Positions 19,735-28,748 of a stretch of DNA of 64,000 nucleotides are shown here, piece after piece. How positions within the stretch are numbered: the first letter of the stretch is position 1; each line of letters starts with the position of its first letter. A model generated the notes under the pieces. The model did not search any database, had not been told where the DNA came from, and was given only the letters and a program-made list of their open reading frames with translations. Position numbers and translations under genes: made by a program. The DNA comes from Symbiodinium natans (taxonomy: Eukaryota > Sar > Dinophyceae > Suessiales > Symbiodiniaceae): NCBI GenBank assembly GCA_905221605.1, contig CAJNDS010002279.1:658584-722583 (forward strand). Reading direction: 5' to 3'.

Positions 19735-20435
19735 GGTTTAGGGTTTCGACTCTCACACTAGCGGAACGGTTTAGGGTTTGGGGGTTGGGGGTTGCTCAGG
19801 GGCGAAACATACCCCAGGCCGTACCCCGAAACATATCCCCAAAACATACACCCGAAACATACCCTGCCCAACACGTACCTGTAAAATGAACATTCTTTGT
19901 GATGCCTAGGTTCATGGGAGAAAGGCGATGCTGAGAGCGACCAATCCACAAGCGCGACCCCGTCACTTAGCCTGTATTCATATACTCTCTCTGGTTGCAT
20001 ATATGTGTGTGTGCACCCTAAACCCTCAACCCTAAGGTTTAGGGTTTAGGGTTTAGGGTTTTAGGGTTTAGGGTTTAGTCTTTAGGGTTTAGGGTTTAGG
20101 GTTTTAGGGTTTAGGGTTTAGTCTTTAGGGTTTAGGGGTTGAGGTGTTTAGGGTTTAGGGGTTTAGGGGTTTATAGGGGTTTATAGGGGTTTAGGGGTTT
20201 AGGGGTTTAGGGGTTTAGGGGTTTAGGGGTTTAGGGGTTTAGGGGTTTAGGGGTTTAGGGGTTTAGCGTTTAGGGTTTAACCCTAACCCTTGACCCTAAA
20301 CCCTAAACCCCTAAACCCCTAAACTCCTAAACTCCTAAACTCCTAAACCCCTAAACCCCTAAACCCCTAAACCCTAAAACCCTAAACCCTAAACCCTAAA
20401 GACTGAACCCTAAAACCTAAAACCGCAGCCGGCTG
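19735..20435. other. Intron of gene B with large telomere-like palindrome
   Basis: Contains ATACCCCGAAAC-type repeats at 19800-19875 and then the opposed TTTAGGG and CCCTAAA arrays listed separately. Confidence 0.7.
20030..20408. repeat. Opposed TTTAGGG and CCCTAAA arrays
   Basis: TTTAGGG and TTTAGGGG units to about 20279, then CCCTAAA and CCCCTAAA units to about 20408. The octamer variant mirrors itself on both arms, so the whole is an imperfect palindrome of about 380 bp able to fold back. Confidence 0.9.
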
Positions 20436-20466
20436 CAGGCCTTCGATCCTGAAGCCGTCCATCGTG

Positions 20467-20602
20467 CGGCAGGCGACATCGATATCGCTTGGCGGCCTGT
20501 CGGATGGGACAGGCCCGAAAGAAATGGAGCCGATCAACAGAGATGCTATGTGTGCAGCTGCTGCTTGGCTCGATGCATGCAGATCTAGGCATGATTTGTT
20601 CT
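20467..20602 (+). CDS. Gene B exon with Cys cluster
   Basis: Frame with GDIDIAWRPVGWDRPERNGA, then QQRCYVCSCCLARC before a stop. The CxxCxCC...C group may be a partial zinc site. Splice limits unresolved. Confidence 0.35.
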
Positions 20603-20696
20603 GGTTATATCTGCATTCTCGACGCCACAGCTTCTTGCAGAATAGAACATATACAAATATATGTAGCTGTAGAAGCATTGATTACGTTGATTCAGG

Positions 20697-20854
20697 TCCG
20701 AAAGCTCTCGGACGATGAGATTCGTGCCATTATGCAGATGACTCACCCCGGTGAGCTGGACTTGGGCACACGCAAACGTCTCAACGAGTCGATGCGCCGC
20801 CGTTTTGAATCCCCAGAAGGACTGCGTAGCGTCATGTGTGAAGATCCGACCCCT
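20697..20854 (+). CDS. Gene B exon
   Basis: After a TTCAG acceptor the frame reads VRKLSDDEIRAIMQMTHPGE and continues LDLGTRKRLNESMRRRFESP with a GTAAGG donor at 20855. It is helical and charged, with a conventional donor, so the exon limits are good. Family not recognised. Confidence 0.6.
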
Positions 20855-21363
20855 GTAAGGAAAACATTTTTAGTCGTTTGTTTATAAACCCCGACTATGA
20901 TCATGTGTGGAGAGACCACGCGCAGGATCCACATTTCAACCACCCGGTAAAATGGTGAGCTCTGTGTTTAAAGGCCACCGGGCCCGACCCACCCTCTCCC
21001 ACCTCCCCGGCCCCCCCTCCCCCCCACAGTTTTTTGTCGTCTTAAAAAGGTACATCTTTGATTTCCAGATCAGCCACGATCGAGAGTCTATCCATGCATG
21101 GGCCTCCCCCCCGGCCCCTTGCAGAGTTTACGGTTTGGGGTTTCGGGCTTCTGGTTCTTTTTAAGGGAACTGCAGGCTTCTGTTCTCACCCTGCCTTCAG
21201 GATTGAAGCCAGGACTTCTTTCGAAGTGGCAGGCAGCGAAAGATCCCGCCGACAAGACCATGCCTTAGCTGTCGGCACGTCTGTTCACGCAGAGATATAT
21301 ATAGGTTGAAAGCCAATTGTTTGCAGCCTGCACTTAGGTTTCGCTTTTTGCAGAGCTTCATAA

Positions 21364-21650
21364 TGGACAGAGATATGAATGACATTGAAGTGGAGGCTTT
21401 CTATGAGGAGTGGCCTGCTTTCAGCAGCTATATTCACACCTACTTGGGATCATCGCATGAGCCGGGGGTCCCCAGAAATTCGATGCGCACCAAGGTTGGA
21501 AGAGGAAGAAAACAAGCGAAACTACTACAGTGCACCCCTCTCCGAACTTCGGAAGGAGTATACTTCGGAGGCGCAGAAGAAGTTTCTGGAAGAACAGATT
21601 GTGGCGAAACAAGCCGGGGAAGCACACCCCCAGGCCACACAGATTAAGTG
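21364..21650 (+). CDS. Gene B exon(s), helical charged
   Basis: First part MDRDMNDIEVEAFYEEWPAF; second part, in another frame, RLEEEENKRNYYSAPLSELR then KEYTSEAQKKFLEEQ. The frame change suggests a short intron near 21470-21500 or an acceptor at CCCCAG. No domain named. Confidence 0.5.
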
Positions 21651-21867
21651 TGCTGTCGACGTACACTCGATGCAGATTAAGTGTGCTGTCGGCGCTTGAT
21701 TGGTTTCATTCTTCGTTCAGGATCCCACGAACGCGGAAATGAGGATTTACACCGTCTTCAAGAACGTGACGCTAAGCAGCTCCTGGTCTCAAGAATTATA
21801 TATGTACACACCCGTTTAGGATCTTCAGTTCGAGTACCAGAGTGCAGGGTCCTTTCGGTTTAGACTG

Positions 21868-21957
21868 TGTTCCCCCTTATGCTAACAATTCTTAAACACA
21901 TAGGGGTACTATCCTCCCGATACAGGAGTTTTCGTATAAAGGGGAACATCCCAAGGT
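21868..21957. mobile_element. Palindromic MITE-like element, family 1, inside the large element
   Basis: TGTTCCCCCTTATGCTAACA at one end and AAAGGGGAACATCCCAAG at the other, about 90 bp. It shows that the short family inserted after or together with the 21.7-kb element. Confidence 0.75.
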
Positions 21958-22181
21958 TTAGGGGCTGCAGGGGTTTAGGGTTTAGGGTTTAGGGAAAAAT
22001 TGCGTGCCCTGGAACCACTTAGCCGCCCGAAGCATTCATGTAACTGTGTGCCGCGGTATTCTTCGTTGGAAGGCCTCGAGCCATACCCACCACGAAAAAC
22101 CCAACCCCGGACAACATATCCTGCTTGATAACCCATCATGCCAGTACTACGTTTATCGTAGGGAATGCCAGCGTCTCGAAG

Positions 22182-22450
22182 AATGATCCAAGGTGGCTCC
22201 AAGAAGGTCGTCGGCACCAAGTCGAGCGTCCGTGCGAAGATCCCGAACAACAAGGCAGCGCGCAGTGCCTTTAGCGACGGATTGGGGGCCAAGGCTGCTG
22301 AGTTTCGTGGTGCTGCTGGCTCCAGTGATCCTGGAGTCAGACCCAAAGGGAAAGGCAACAACAAGGGCAAGCCAAAGGAGATCACAGCAGAGGAGAAGGA
22401 AAAAAGGGAGTTCAACAAGGACTTGGCCTCGCTGCGTGCCTGCAACCTCA
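22182..22450 (+). CDS. Gene B exon, basic
   Basis: Frame MIQGGSKKVVGTKSSVRAKI continuing through RPKGKGNNKGKPKEITAEEK to FNKDLASLRA, where a CCCTAAA-containing intron begins. Basic first half, charged helix in the second half. The next in-phase exon is at about 22760 (LRSLGDKAMSVATDLKAS). Confidence 0.55.
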
Positions 22451-22758
22451 ACCCTAAAAACCCGAAACCCCAGCCTTCTTGTTTTCGATGCCCAAAGCAT
22501 AAATGTAAACACCCTTTAGGAGCCCTGGTTTGCTTTAAACTTTCAAACCTTCCAGCCACCCTCATCCAGAGCCCCTAACAGCCTTAAACACCTTCTAAGC
22601 CCCCGGGTATATGGATCCCCGAAACCCCATAAGCCCCACCGAACTCTCGATAAGCCCACTTACAAGCCTCTGACAAAGCAAAAAAAACCTTGAGACCCCC
22701 TATAAGCTCACTAACCTAAAGCCCCTTGTAAGCCCTCAATCAACCCACACATCTGCAG

Positions 22759-22840
22759 GCTTCGCAGTCTGGGGGACAAGGCCATGTCGGTCGCCACCGA
22801 CTTGAAGGCATCCACCCTCCGGCGCCAAGAGGCTGGAGTT
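22759..22840 (+). CDS. Gene B exon
   Basis: After CTGCAG the frame reads LRSLGDKAMSVATDLKASTL followed by RRQEAG. It continues the helical pattern of the exon at 22182-22450. G-rich simple sequence follows (22840-22920). Confidence 0.5.
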
Positions 22841-23116
22841 TTGGGGGGGGAGGGGTAGGGGGTAGGGTCTGGGGGAGGGGGGTTGAAATGGGGGTAGGTG
22901 GTAGGGGGTAGGAGGTAAGTGGAAACGGTCAGGTTCTCCAGAAATCGTCAGGCAGAAAAGGTCTAGATGGAACTGGCCAGCTGCGTGGATTCTCCGGGGT
23001 TGGCTCGATCTCTGAGGTTCCTGAGCTTGCAGAATATAAGGTAGAACAACCGAGTGCAACATTCAAGGTTTCTTATAAGGCTAAGGGGTTGTGAGCGCAA
23101 GCTGCTGCAGGGGACT

Positions 23117-23180
23117 GTTATCCACCTGGGGGAAGTGCACGACAGATGCTATGAGATCTTGAAAGAGACGCTTGGCTTAC
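23117..23180 (+). CDS. Gene B short exon
   Basis: After CTGCTGCAG the frame reads GTVIHLGEVHDRCYEILKET. A CCCTAAA array lies in the following intron (23215-23272). Confidence 0.45.
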
Positions 23181-23319
23181 TTATTTTCAGGCAACCAGTT
23201 TTTTGGGGTTTTATCCCTAAACCCTAAACCCTAAACCCTATAAACCCTAAACCCTGAACCCTGAACCCTAAAGCCTACGCAGTCTGTGGCACGCGTGCTG
23301 ATTTCACTTGAGGTGCAAA

Positions 23320-23592
23320 GAGATTCTCTTCTCTGAAAGGCCGCTGGACGAAGCCCGGACCCACTTGGAGTGGTACAGAACGACGTTGCAGGATATTATT
23401 CGGGCATATGTCAGCACCTTCCCCCCTCCATGCCACCAGAGCGATGATCGTGCGTTGCAACTATGCAGGACTATCAGCTAGATGTGACAGCTGCTGAAGG
23501 AGGCCTGGCGGCCCATGAGCGGCGTTTCTTGGCACATAACTTTAACGTGTGTTCAGCCCATCGCGCGCAGAAGAAAATTAAAACCAAGCCTG
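23320..23592 (+). CDS. Gene B exons
   Basis: Two adjoining readings: KEILFSERPLDEARTHLEWY and TTLQDIIRAYVS (23320-23425), then MQDYQLDVTAAEGGLAAHER and RFLAHNFNVCSAHRAQKKI (23464-23592). The second ends at CAATTATAG, which can act as the acceptor of the last exon. Confidence 0.5.
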
Positions 23593-23606
23593 CGCAATTA
23601 TAGATC

Positions 23607-23800
23607 AAGGCATTGCAGCAGAGAAGCGCAAGAGAGAAAAGGAAACCAAGAAGCAAGAGGAGAAAGCTGCCAAAGAGGCAGGCGAGGCCGAGGATCAGGA
23701 GGAGGAGGATGGTGCCGAGGACGAGGATGAAGAAGCATGGCCGACGGAAGATGACGATGAAACCTCGGGACCCCCAGCCAAGAAGCCGCGCAATGTCTAG
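23607..23800 (+). CDS. Gene B last exon: Lys/Glu coiled coil and acidic tail
   Basis: Frame AAEKRKREKETKKQEEKAAK, then a Glu/Asp-rich stretch, then ETSGPPAKKPRNV and TAG at 23798-23800. AKKPR is a plausible nuclear localisation signal. This fixes the 3' end of gene B. A shorter overlapping frame is a shadow. Confidence 0.65.
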
Positions 23801-24427
23801 TCTATCAGGTGTGCAGCGCGCACATGTGCTTTAAATAGTGGGTTTTGAATGGTGACTGCAGGGAGCAGGTGGCACAATGATGGGCCTTAGACATAAGTAC
23901 AGAGCACCGTGCATCAGAAGCCTTTCATTTGTGCATAGGACCTGCTATAGAGTGCAGTCTGTAGATCCGAGTGTCACCGTGTCAGCACGTCGGGGAAGCA
24001 TCAAAGAGGGTGAAAGTTGAAAAGGCGATGCCTAGATGGCTGCAATGCATCAGCCCTGCCATGGATCATTTGTTTGCGTGAACTATAATTGCAGGCTCCA
24101 GATACCGAACCGGGCCGGAAGTTTCAAGATTCCCTAAAGAGAACAACCTGCGCGATCTGCTTGCAACGCTAAACCCCCTCCAGAACTCCTATCCTCCGAC
24201 GTTAAAACCCTACTGCAATCTCCATCCCAAATATATTTGCCCTAAACCCAATATTTGGGGCTTATAAGGGTTTAGAGTTAGGGTTTAGGGTTTAGGGTTT
24301 AGGGTTTAGGGTTTAGGGTTAGGGGTTAAGGGTTTAGGGTTTGGGGTAGGGCTAGAGGTACCCTATAAACCCTGGAAACCCTAATATAAACATCCGAGCT
24401 TCCGCTGATGACGTCGCTTTTGCCTTT
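23801..24427. other. Spacer between genes B and C
   Basis: No exon seen. TTTAGGG array at about 24262-24350, preceded by a few CCCTAAA units. Confidence 0.6.
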
Positions 24428-24429
24428 CA

Positions 24430-24640
24430 ATGGCGGATGGGCAATGGATCACAGATTACATAGACCAAACTGTCCAAGACATTTTGGAATGCATATCGCG
24501 TGGCGATGTGGCTGGGATGCACTATAGAAATGCGACACCAGAGTGCACGCAGACACTTGCAAGACTGGAGGTCTCGGTGGCCAAATTTCAACACTCACTG
24601 TGCTTGGGCCTTACAGACCTCAACCATGTCATGTGGTGCT
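24430..24640 (+). CDS. Gene C exon 1 (possible start)
   Basis: ATG at 24430 reads MADGQWITDYIDQTVQDILE and then CISRGDVAGMHYRNATPE. It is plausible as an N-terminal exon of the candidate transposase. A second frame that overlaps downstream reads CVNQVRLLDLPEMLVPCLGW and may be a separate exon. Confidence 0.45.
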
Positions 24641-24744
24641 GAGCACATTTTGCTGGCCTGTGTGAACCAAGTTCGTCTCTTGGATCTTCCAGAGATGCTC
24701 GTTCCGTGCCTGGGCTGGGTTGAAGTGGATGTGTTTGCCAAAGC

Positions 24745-25690
24745 CTAATTCTTGCGTGGGTTCCGTGGGTTCCAATTCTCAGGCCCGATCTTTTGGATTT
24801 GGCACGAAGAATGTACAAAAGAAAGGATGCATTCGGTTCGATGCAAGTTCTGGAAGAGTGGTCCTACCGACAGCCTTGGCGAATCTCAATCTGCACTTTA
24901 TACCGTTATTAGTGGGTTTGGGGGTTGTTAGGGTTTTGCACCAAACGGTCTACTGTTGGGGTTCAAAACTCATTTAAGGATTGCCGACATTCTGAGGACT
25001 GTTGCCGGGTTCCTGGGCTCCTTGTCTCCCTCTGTCTCATGTCGTCTCCCTTTGTCATTTGTCTCCCTTCATGTGGGTGGCTTCGCCGGGTTGCTGTGCT
25101 TCTCGCCTCCCTTTGTCTCCCTGCGTCTCCCGTCGTCTCCGCGGTTTCTTTGACGCGCCTTTGACTGTTTGGGCTCTTATAAACTTATGCCGGGCTTAGG
25201 GTTTCCAAGTCTCGTGCTCGCACAAAGGTTGGGGCTGTTAAAGCGGATTTAGGGCATTTGTGCTTGCAGTGGAGGGTCGATGCTCGGCGGTTTGCGAAAG
25301 CGCCAGCGGATCATCCGATCACCAGGTTCTCCTGTTTCGACCGCGTGTTCTTTTGTTGGTTCTTTTTTTGGGGGGGAAGGGGGGAGGGTTCAGGGCTTAA
25401 ACCGCGAAGCCTTGTGGTTTGCGGGCTGAACGTTCGGGGATGTTTGAGTCCACAAATTAGGCTTCATACTCCGAGATTCCAGGCATCCCTGATTAATCTT
25501 GCAACCCCAAGCCGCAACCTTATACTAAGTTTGGGTTGGGGGCCTAAGCATAAGTAATTCTTATATGCTCTATCCTAAACCCTGAACCCGTTTCATAAAG
25601 CCTATATAGACCCTAAACTAACCCTATCAACCCCAAAGGGTCTATATATGGTCTCCATGTGCTAAGAATGCTGAGGACAAGTCCTTCCAT
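24745..25690. other. Intron-like region of gene C with a CTCC-rich tract
   Basis: 25010-25145 contains repeated GTCTCCCT and CGTCTCC motifs. No exon defended. Degenerate CCCTAAA at 25575-25640. Confidence 0.5.
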
Positions 25691-25775
25691 TTCCACAGAG
25701 GATTTGGCTACCATATGTCAGCCTCTTACTGCCGTGAATTCCTGCAACCAGTGTAGCGCATGCATCGACCCTTAA

Positions 25776-25948
25776 GGTCAATCTGGATTCGCGTGGGGAG
25801 ATAGATCGTGGATGGACCAAGCATGACCTGTTCTACCCGCATGAAATCATTGGCTCGATCTGGAGGTTTGATTCAGGCCTATTTCACTCGCTCTTTGGGC
25901 AGCCAGATGCAACCACACCTGCACTCTATAAGCCAGCTGTGCTCAGTT
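25776..25948 (+). CDS. Gene C exon
   Basis: Frame TLKVNLDSRGEIDRGWTKHD continuing LFYPHEIIGSIWRFDSGLFH. Another frame with an ATG is open over the same stretch, but this one looks like folded protein. It lies upstream of the GDGAES exon, as expected for the family. Confidence 0.5.
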
Positions 25949-26339
25949 CCCGAAGCGTATCCTGAACCCGTGTTGTTTTTCAAGGCAATTCAACGATATT
26001 GTACGCACATGCGTACTTATGCCTGGGAATGGTGGTCTCAGCACCCTGCACCTTGCTAGCAAACGACGTACTGGTGTCGACCAACATTCCTGAACAGCCT
26101 TCGTGCAGCCTTAAGCCTTAAACAAACCCTATAAACCCTATATCCCCTAAACTGCCACAACCTTGAACCCTAAAGCGCCCCAAGTCTTGCAAATTCTGAA
26201 CATATAGACTGCCCTGGAGTCCTGAACTGCCCGTATTATGTTTTTGCCTATGAAGGCCTGAACCCACCTAAATTGTCCTACACAAAGCCGCCCCCAAGCT
26301 TAAGAACCCGCTGCCCATTGCAAGAACCCAGGCACTTGG

Positions 26340-26460
26340 AGAAGCTGTCACTGGAATGGTGGTACCTGTCAGAATTTACGGTGATGGGGCTGAGTCATAT
26401 CGAGACTTGCCTGCAGATATGTGGATGAGTGCACTTAAGCTCCATGTCCCCTGGGTGCTC
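26340..26460 (+). CDS. Gene C exon with GDGAES motif
   Basis: Frame VTGMVVPVRIYGDGAESYRD and then LPADMWMSALKL. I read the Asp in a beta-strand-turn context (VRIYGDGAES) as the likely first acidic residue of a DDE-like fold. The same 'P-xRxYGDGAES' pattern belongs to a multi-copy dinoflagellate family as I remember it. Exon limits approximate. Confidence 0.5.
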
Positions 26461-26784
26461 TCGTATTGATTGCGCTATTAAGGCTCGCAAACATTTGAGA
26501 TATTTCTGCTGCAGTCGATGCTGGGAGATTCTACTTCTTGCTTGGACACCAGGTATTTGATCCCTGGCAGTCATATTCCAACGACTTAAATTCGGAAATA
26601 TTTTAGAAAGGGCACGAATTCATTCCAGTGAGGCTGAGCTGCATGTCTGGAAAATGCTCCGGGAGAGCAAGAACAATGATAATGGAAGAGCTGGCGTGGT
26701 CGCTGAACATACTTAGCACCTTGGGCGTGTTTTCGTTTACGTGCATTAAACAAAAAATGGGCGGCGATGCCTTTTAAGGCACGG

Positions 26785-27066
26785 GAGTCTACCCTCATCT
26801 GGATGTGCATGGGCAGCCATTGCAGGGTGCGAGACGATTGCTTGCTGGAGAAAGGATCTGTGGGCCATACACTGTTATCCTGGATGCTTTCCAGATGGAC
26901 CAGGAGTTCATCTCCAAGTGTTTTCGTTTGCAGCGCAGGGTCCCAAGAGGTGTATATAAGAACATAGAGAATCGTGAACTTGAAGGCTCGAAATCCTAAG
27001 AAATTCTTCCTTAATTTGTCTGCGCTAGGCAACTACACCAGGAAGATGGTGTGCCACTACTGCCAG
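26785..27066 (+). CDS. Gene C exons (VILDAFQMDQEF and KMVCHYCQ)
   Basis: First part reads LDVHGQPLQGARRLLAGERI, then GPYTVILDAFQMDQEFISKC. Second part (27028-27066) reads NYTRKMVCHYCQ and ends at a GT donor. In the family I have in mind these two blocks are contiguous ('F..D.EF...F.L.R.Y..N.iC..C'), so an intron with stops lies between them. Confidence 0.55.
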
Positions 27067-27094
27067 GTACCATGAATTGCATCTAGATGACATT

Positions 27095-27122
27095 GTGTGG
27101 GTGTGTGTGTGTGTGTGTGCGA
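27095..27122 (+). repeat. (GT)n microsatellite in intron
   Basis: Alternating GT between two exons of gene C. Confidence 0.9.
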
Positions 27123-27373
27123 GTCACGGTCGCTTCGGTTAATTTAAGTTGCCGAGGCACTGCAATGGGTCCTATTGCATCCTGCTCCGGGCGACCCTGA
27201 ACCCAACGATGTGGAACTCCTGCACACATGCTTTGGCCAGGGGGCTAAACACCGCCAAACGCAGCTCGTCCGCAATCGCAGCGGTCGCGCACGCATGGCG
27301 ATCGCAGTCTACACATGACAACACTATGTCTCGAAGGTTAACCTCGGAGTCTGAGTTTTTTGCAGTCCATGGG

Positions 27374-27932
27374 CCCAGTCCTTTCGCTTGTGTCCCACGT
27401 GGATATGTCCCTTGGAGTACCTTGGACTGACTTTTTAAAGCCCTTATAAACCCTTAGCCCTAATAAGCCCTAAACCCTAAACCCTAAACTTGTCCCAATG
27501 TATATAGAATGATCGATCCCCTGCAGTACTATAACCATCGAAGTGTAACCTAAACATAATTCAGGAATTCTGCCGGATTACATGCATGTCGTGCATCTTG
27601 CTTGCACAGCTGATGTGCTGACATCTCTTCTGGGCGAACTGTCCGACACATGCTGGCCATGGCCAGGGAATTCTCGAGATGCGCGGCTCGAATGTGCGTG
27701 GTACAGTTACAAGGACTACTGCCAATGGTGGAATATTGCTGATCGTTGTGAAAGGAAAGTCTTCACCAACGAAGCTCTCCGATTGGATTATGCCACGCTT
27801 TCCCAGAAGTACATGCGTGCTGCCGCGTCGCGGCATGTAGTTTTTTGGTTGCAGTACCTCATGGATACTCTTCTGGCAGACATGGTTGAGCCTGAAGATT
27901 ATCTTCTGTGCCTGGGCTATATATCTTGTTAG
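27374..27932 (+). CDS. Gene C exons with PDYMHVVHLA
   Basis: A short exon reads GPSPFACVPRGYVPWSTLD (27375-27430). After a CCCTAAA-bearing intron a longer exon begins LPDYMHVVHLACTADVLTSL (from about 27570) and runs to MVEPEDYLLCLGY. The D-x-M-H-x-x-x-L-x pattern is the kind of second acidic site seen in several eukaryotic DDE transposase families. The Trp-rich second half is helical. Confidence 0.6.
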
Positions 27933-28112
27933 GGTTTATGGTGTATCTAGGGTTTGCAGGGCTGTATAGGGTTTAACGTACAGGGTCTAGAACCCTTAAC
28001 CCTAAACTTATTCATATATATAAGCCCTTAAACCCATCCAAAAGAAAAACGCCTTAAGTGAAAACTGTCGTCGGGAGGTTTGGCAGAATTGCCTGCGATC
28101 TAGCTGAGGTGG

Positions 28113-28487
28113 ATGCGAGGTGTTTGCACTGGCCTTGCCGAAATGGAATCTGTGCAGCTTCTTAATGGCCGGTACCTCGGTGACGATGCCTGCGCAAAAC
28201 TGCAGCAAGCCTACTACCTTTACAGGGCATGCTTTGATCGGCTTGCCAGCCGTAGTTTGTCTTTGGGCAGCACTCGATGGACGGCGCGCCCAAAGCAACA
28301 CCAGCTCGAACATCTGGTGCTAGATTTTGCTTGCGTCTTGCGCACCAATCCGCGGCACGATGCAAACTACATGGGGGAAGATGCTGTGAGGCGCGCCAAA
28401 ATTTTGGCCGTGAGCAGCCACCCCTTGTATGTGAGTAGACATGTACTTCTGAAGTATGCCCTGCAGGTCTCACTCCGGTACCGTTGA
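28113..28487 (+). CDS. Gene C last exon (candidate transposase C-terminus)
   Basis: Frame includes STRWTARPKQHQLEHLVLDF, then NPRHDANYMGEDAVRRAKIL and SHPLYVSRHVLLKYALQVSL, and stops at 28485-28487. 'PKxHxLxHL...NPRxxxxYxxED...' is a signature I associate with an abundant dinoflagellate family; the Glu-Asp in MGEDAV would be the third acidic position. The stop lies 259 bp from the right terminus of the element, the usual place for a transposase gene. Transposase function is inferred from motif order plus position. Confidence 0.6.
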   Translation: MRGVCTGLAEMESVQLLNGRYLGDDACAKLQQAYYLYRACFDRLASRSLSLGSTRWTARPKQHQLEHLVLDFACVLRTNPRHDANYMGEDAVRRAKILAVSSHPLYVSRHVLLKYALQVSLRYR

Positions 28488-28639
28488 TCGAGCTCGAAGC
28501 GAAAAGGGAAACCGTTGCAATCAGTTTCTTTTCAGGTTGCCTGGGCTTGAAAATTTCGCTGCCCATTTAAACCCTATAAACTCGGAAACTGTGACTGCGT
28601 TAAAGTGTATATGAGTTTTTGGTCAAGTTTCTTACTGCG

Positions 28640-28721
28640 GGAATCGGCGTCATAACGACAATCGTTGTTATAAATTGTCGCTATAACGGCATTCGTCGCT
28701 ATACAGCGATTCGTTTCTATA
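28640..28721 (+). repeat. Right subterminal repeats
   Basis: GTCATAACGACAATCGTTGT, then TGTCGCTATAACGG and TCGTCGCTATA: three to four copies of a TCGYYRTAA-type motif at 18-20-bp spacing, in the same plus-strand orientation as the left end. Confidence 0.65.
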
Positions 28722-28746
28722 TATGATGTCGAATCTGCCGTGCTGG
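28722..28746 (-). repeat. Right terminal inverted repeat of the 21.7-kb element
   Basis: The reverse complement begins CCAGCACGGCAGATTCGACA, matching 7035-7059 with two A/G differences. TT follows at 28747-28748. Confidence 0.88.
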
Positions 28747-28748
28747 TT

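Larger units (their letters stand above)
7035..28746. mobile_element. 21,712-bp DNA transposon-like element inserted in a reverse transcriptase gene
   Basis: Defined by 25-bp terminal inverted repeats, a 2-bp TT duplication and interruption of a single RT gene, whose halves lie outside it on the same strand and in the expected order. Inside are at least three plus-strand spliced genes, CCCTAAA arrays in introns, and a family 1 palindromic element (21868-21957). Subterminal TCGCTATAA-type repeats occur near both ends in direct orientation. No Polinton, Helitron or Starship hallmark was seen (no DNA polymerase B, capsid, Rep or tyrosine recombinase motif). The last gene, ending 260 bp from the right terminus, is the transposase candidate. 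Element boundaries are seen; autonomy and mobility are inferred. Confidence 0.82.

Noticed and set aside
7035-28746. Polinton/Maverick, Helitron or Starship
   Set aside because: No protein-primed polymerase, integrase, capsid, Rep/helicase or tyrosine recombinase motif was seen, and the 2-bp target duplication does not fit Polinton's usual 6 bp.
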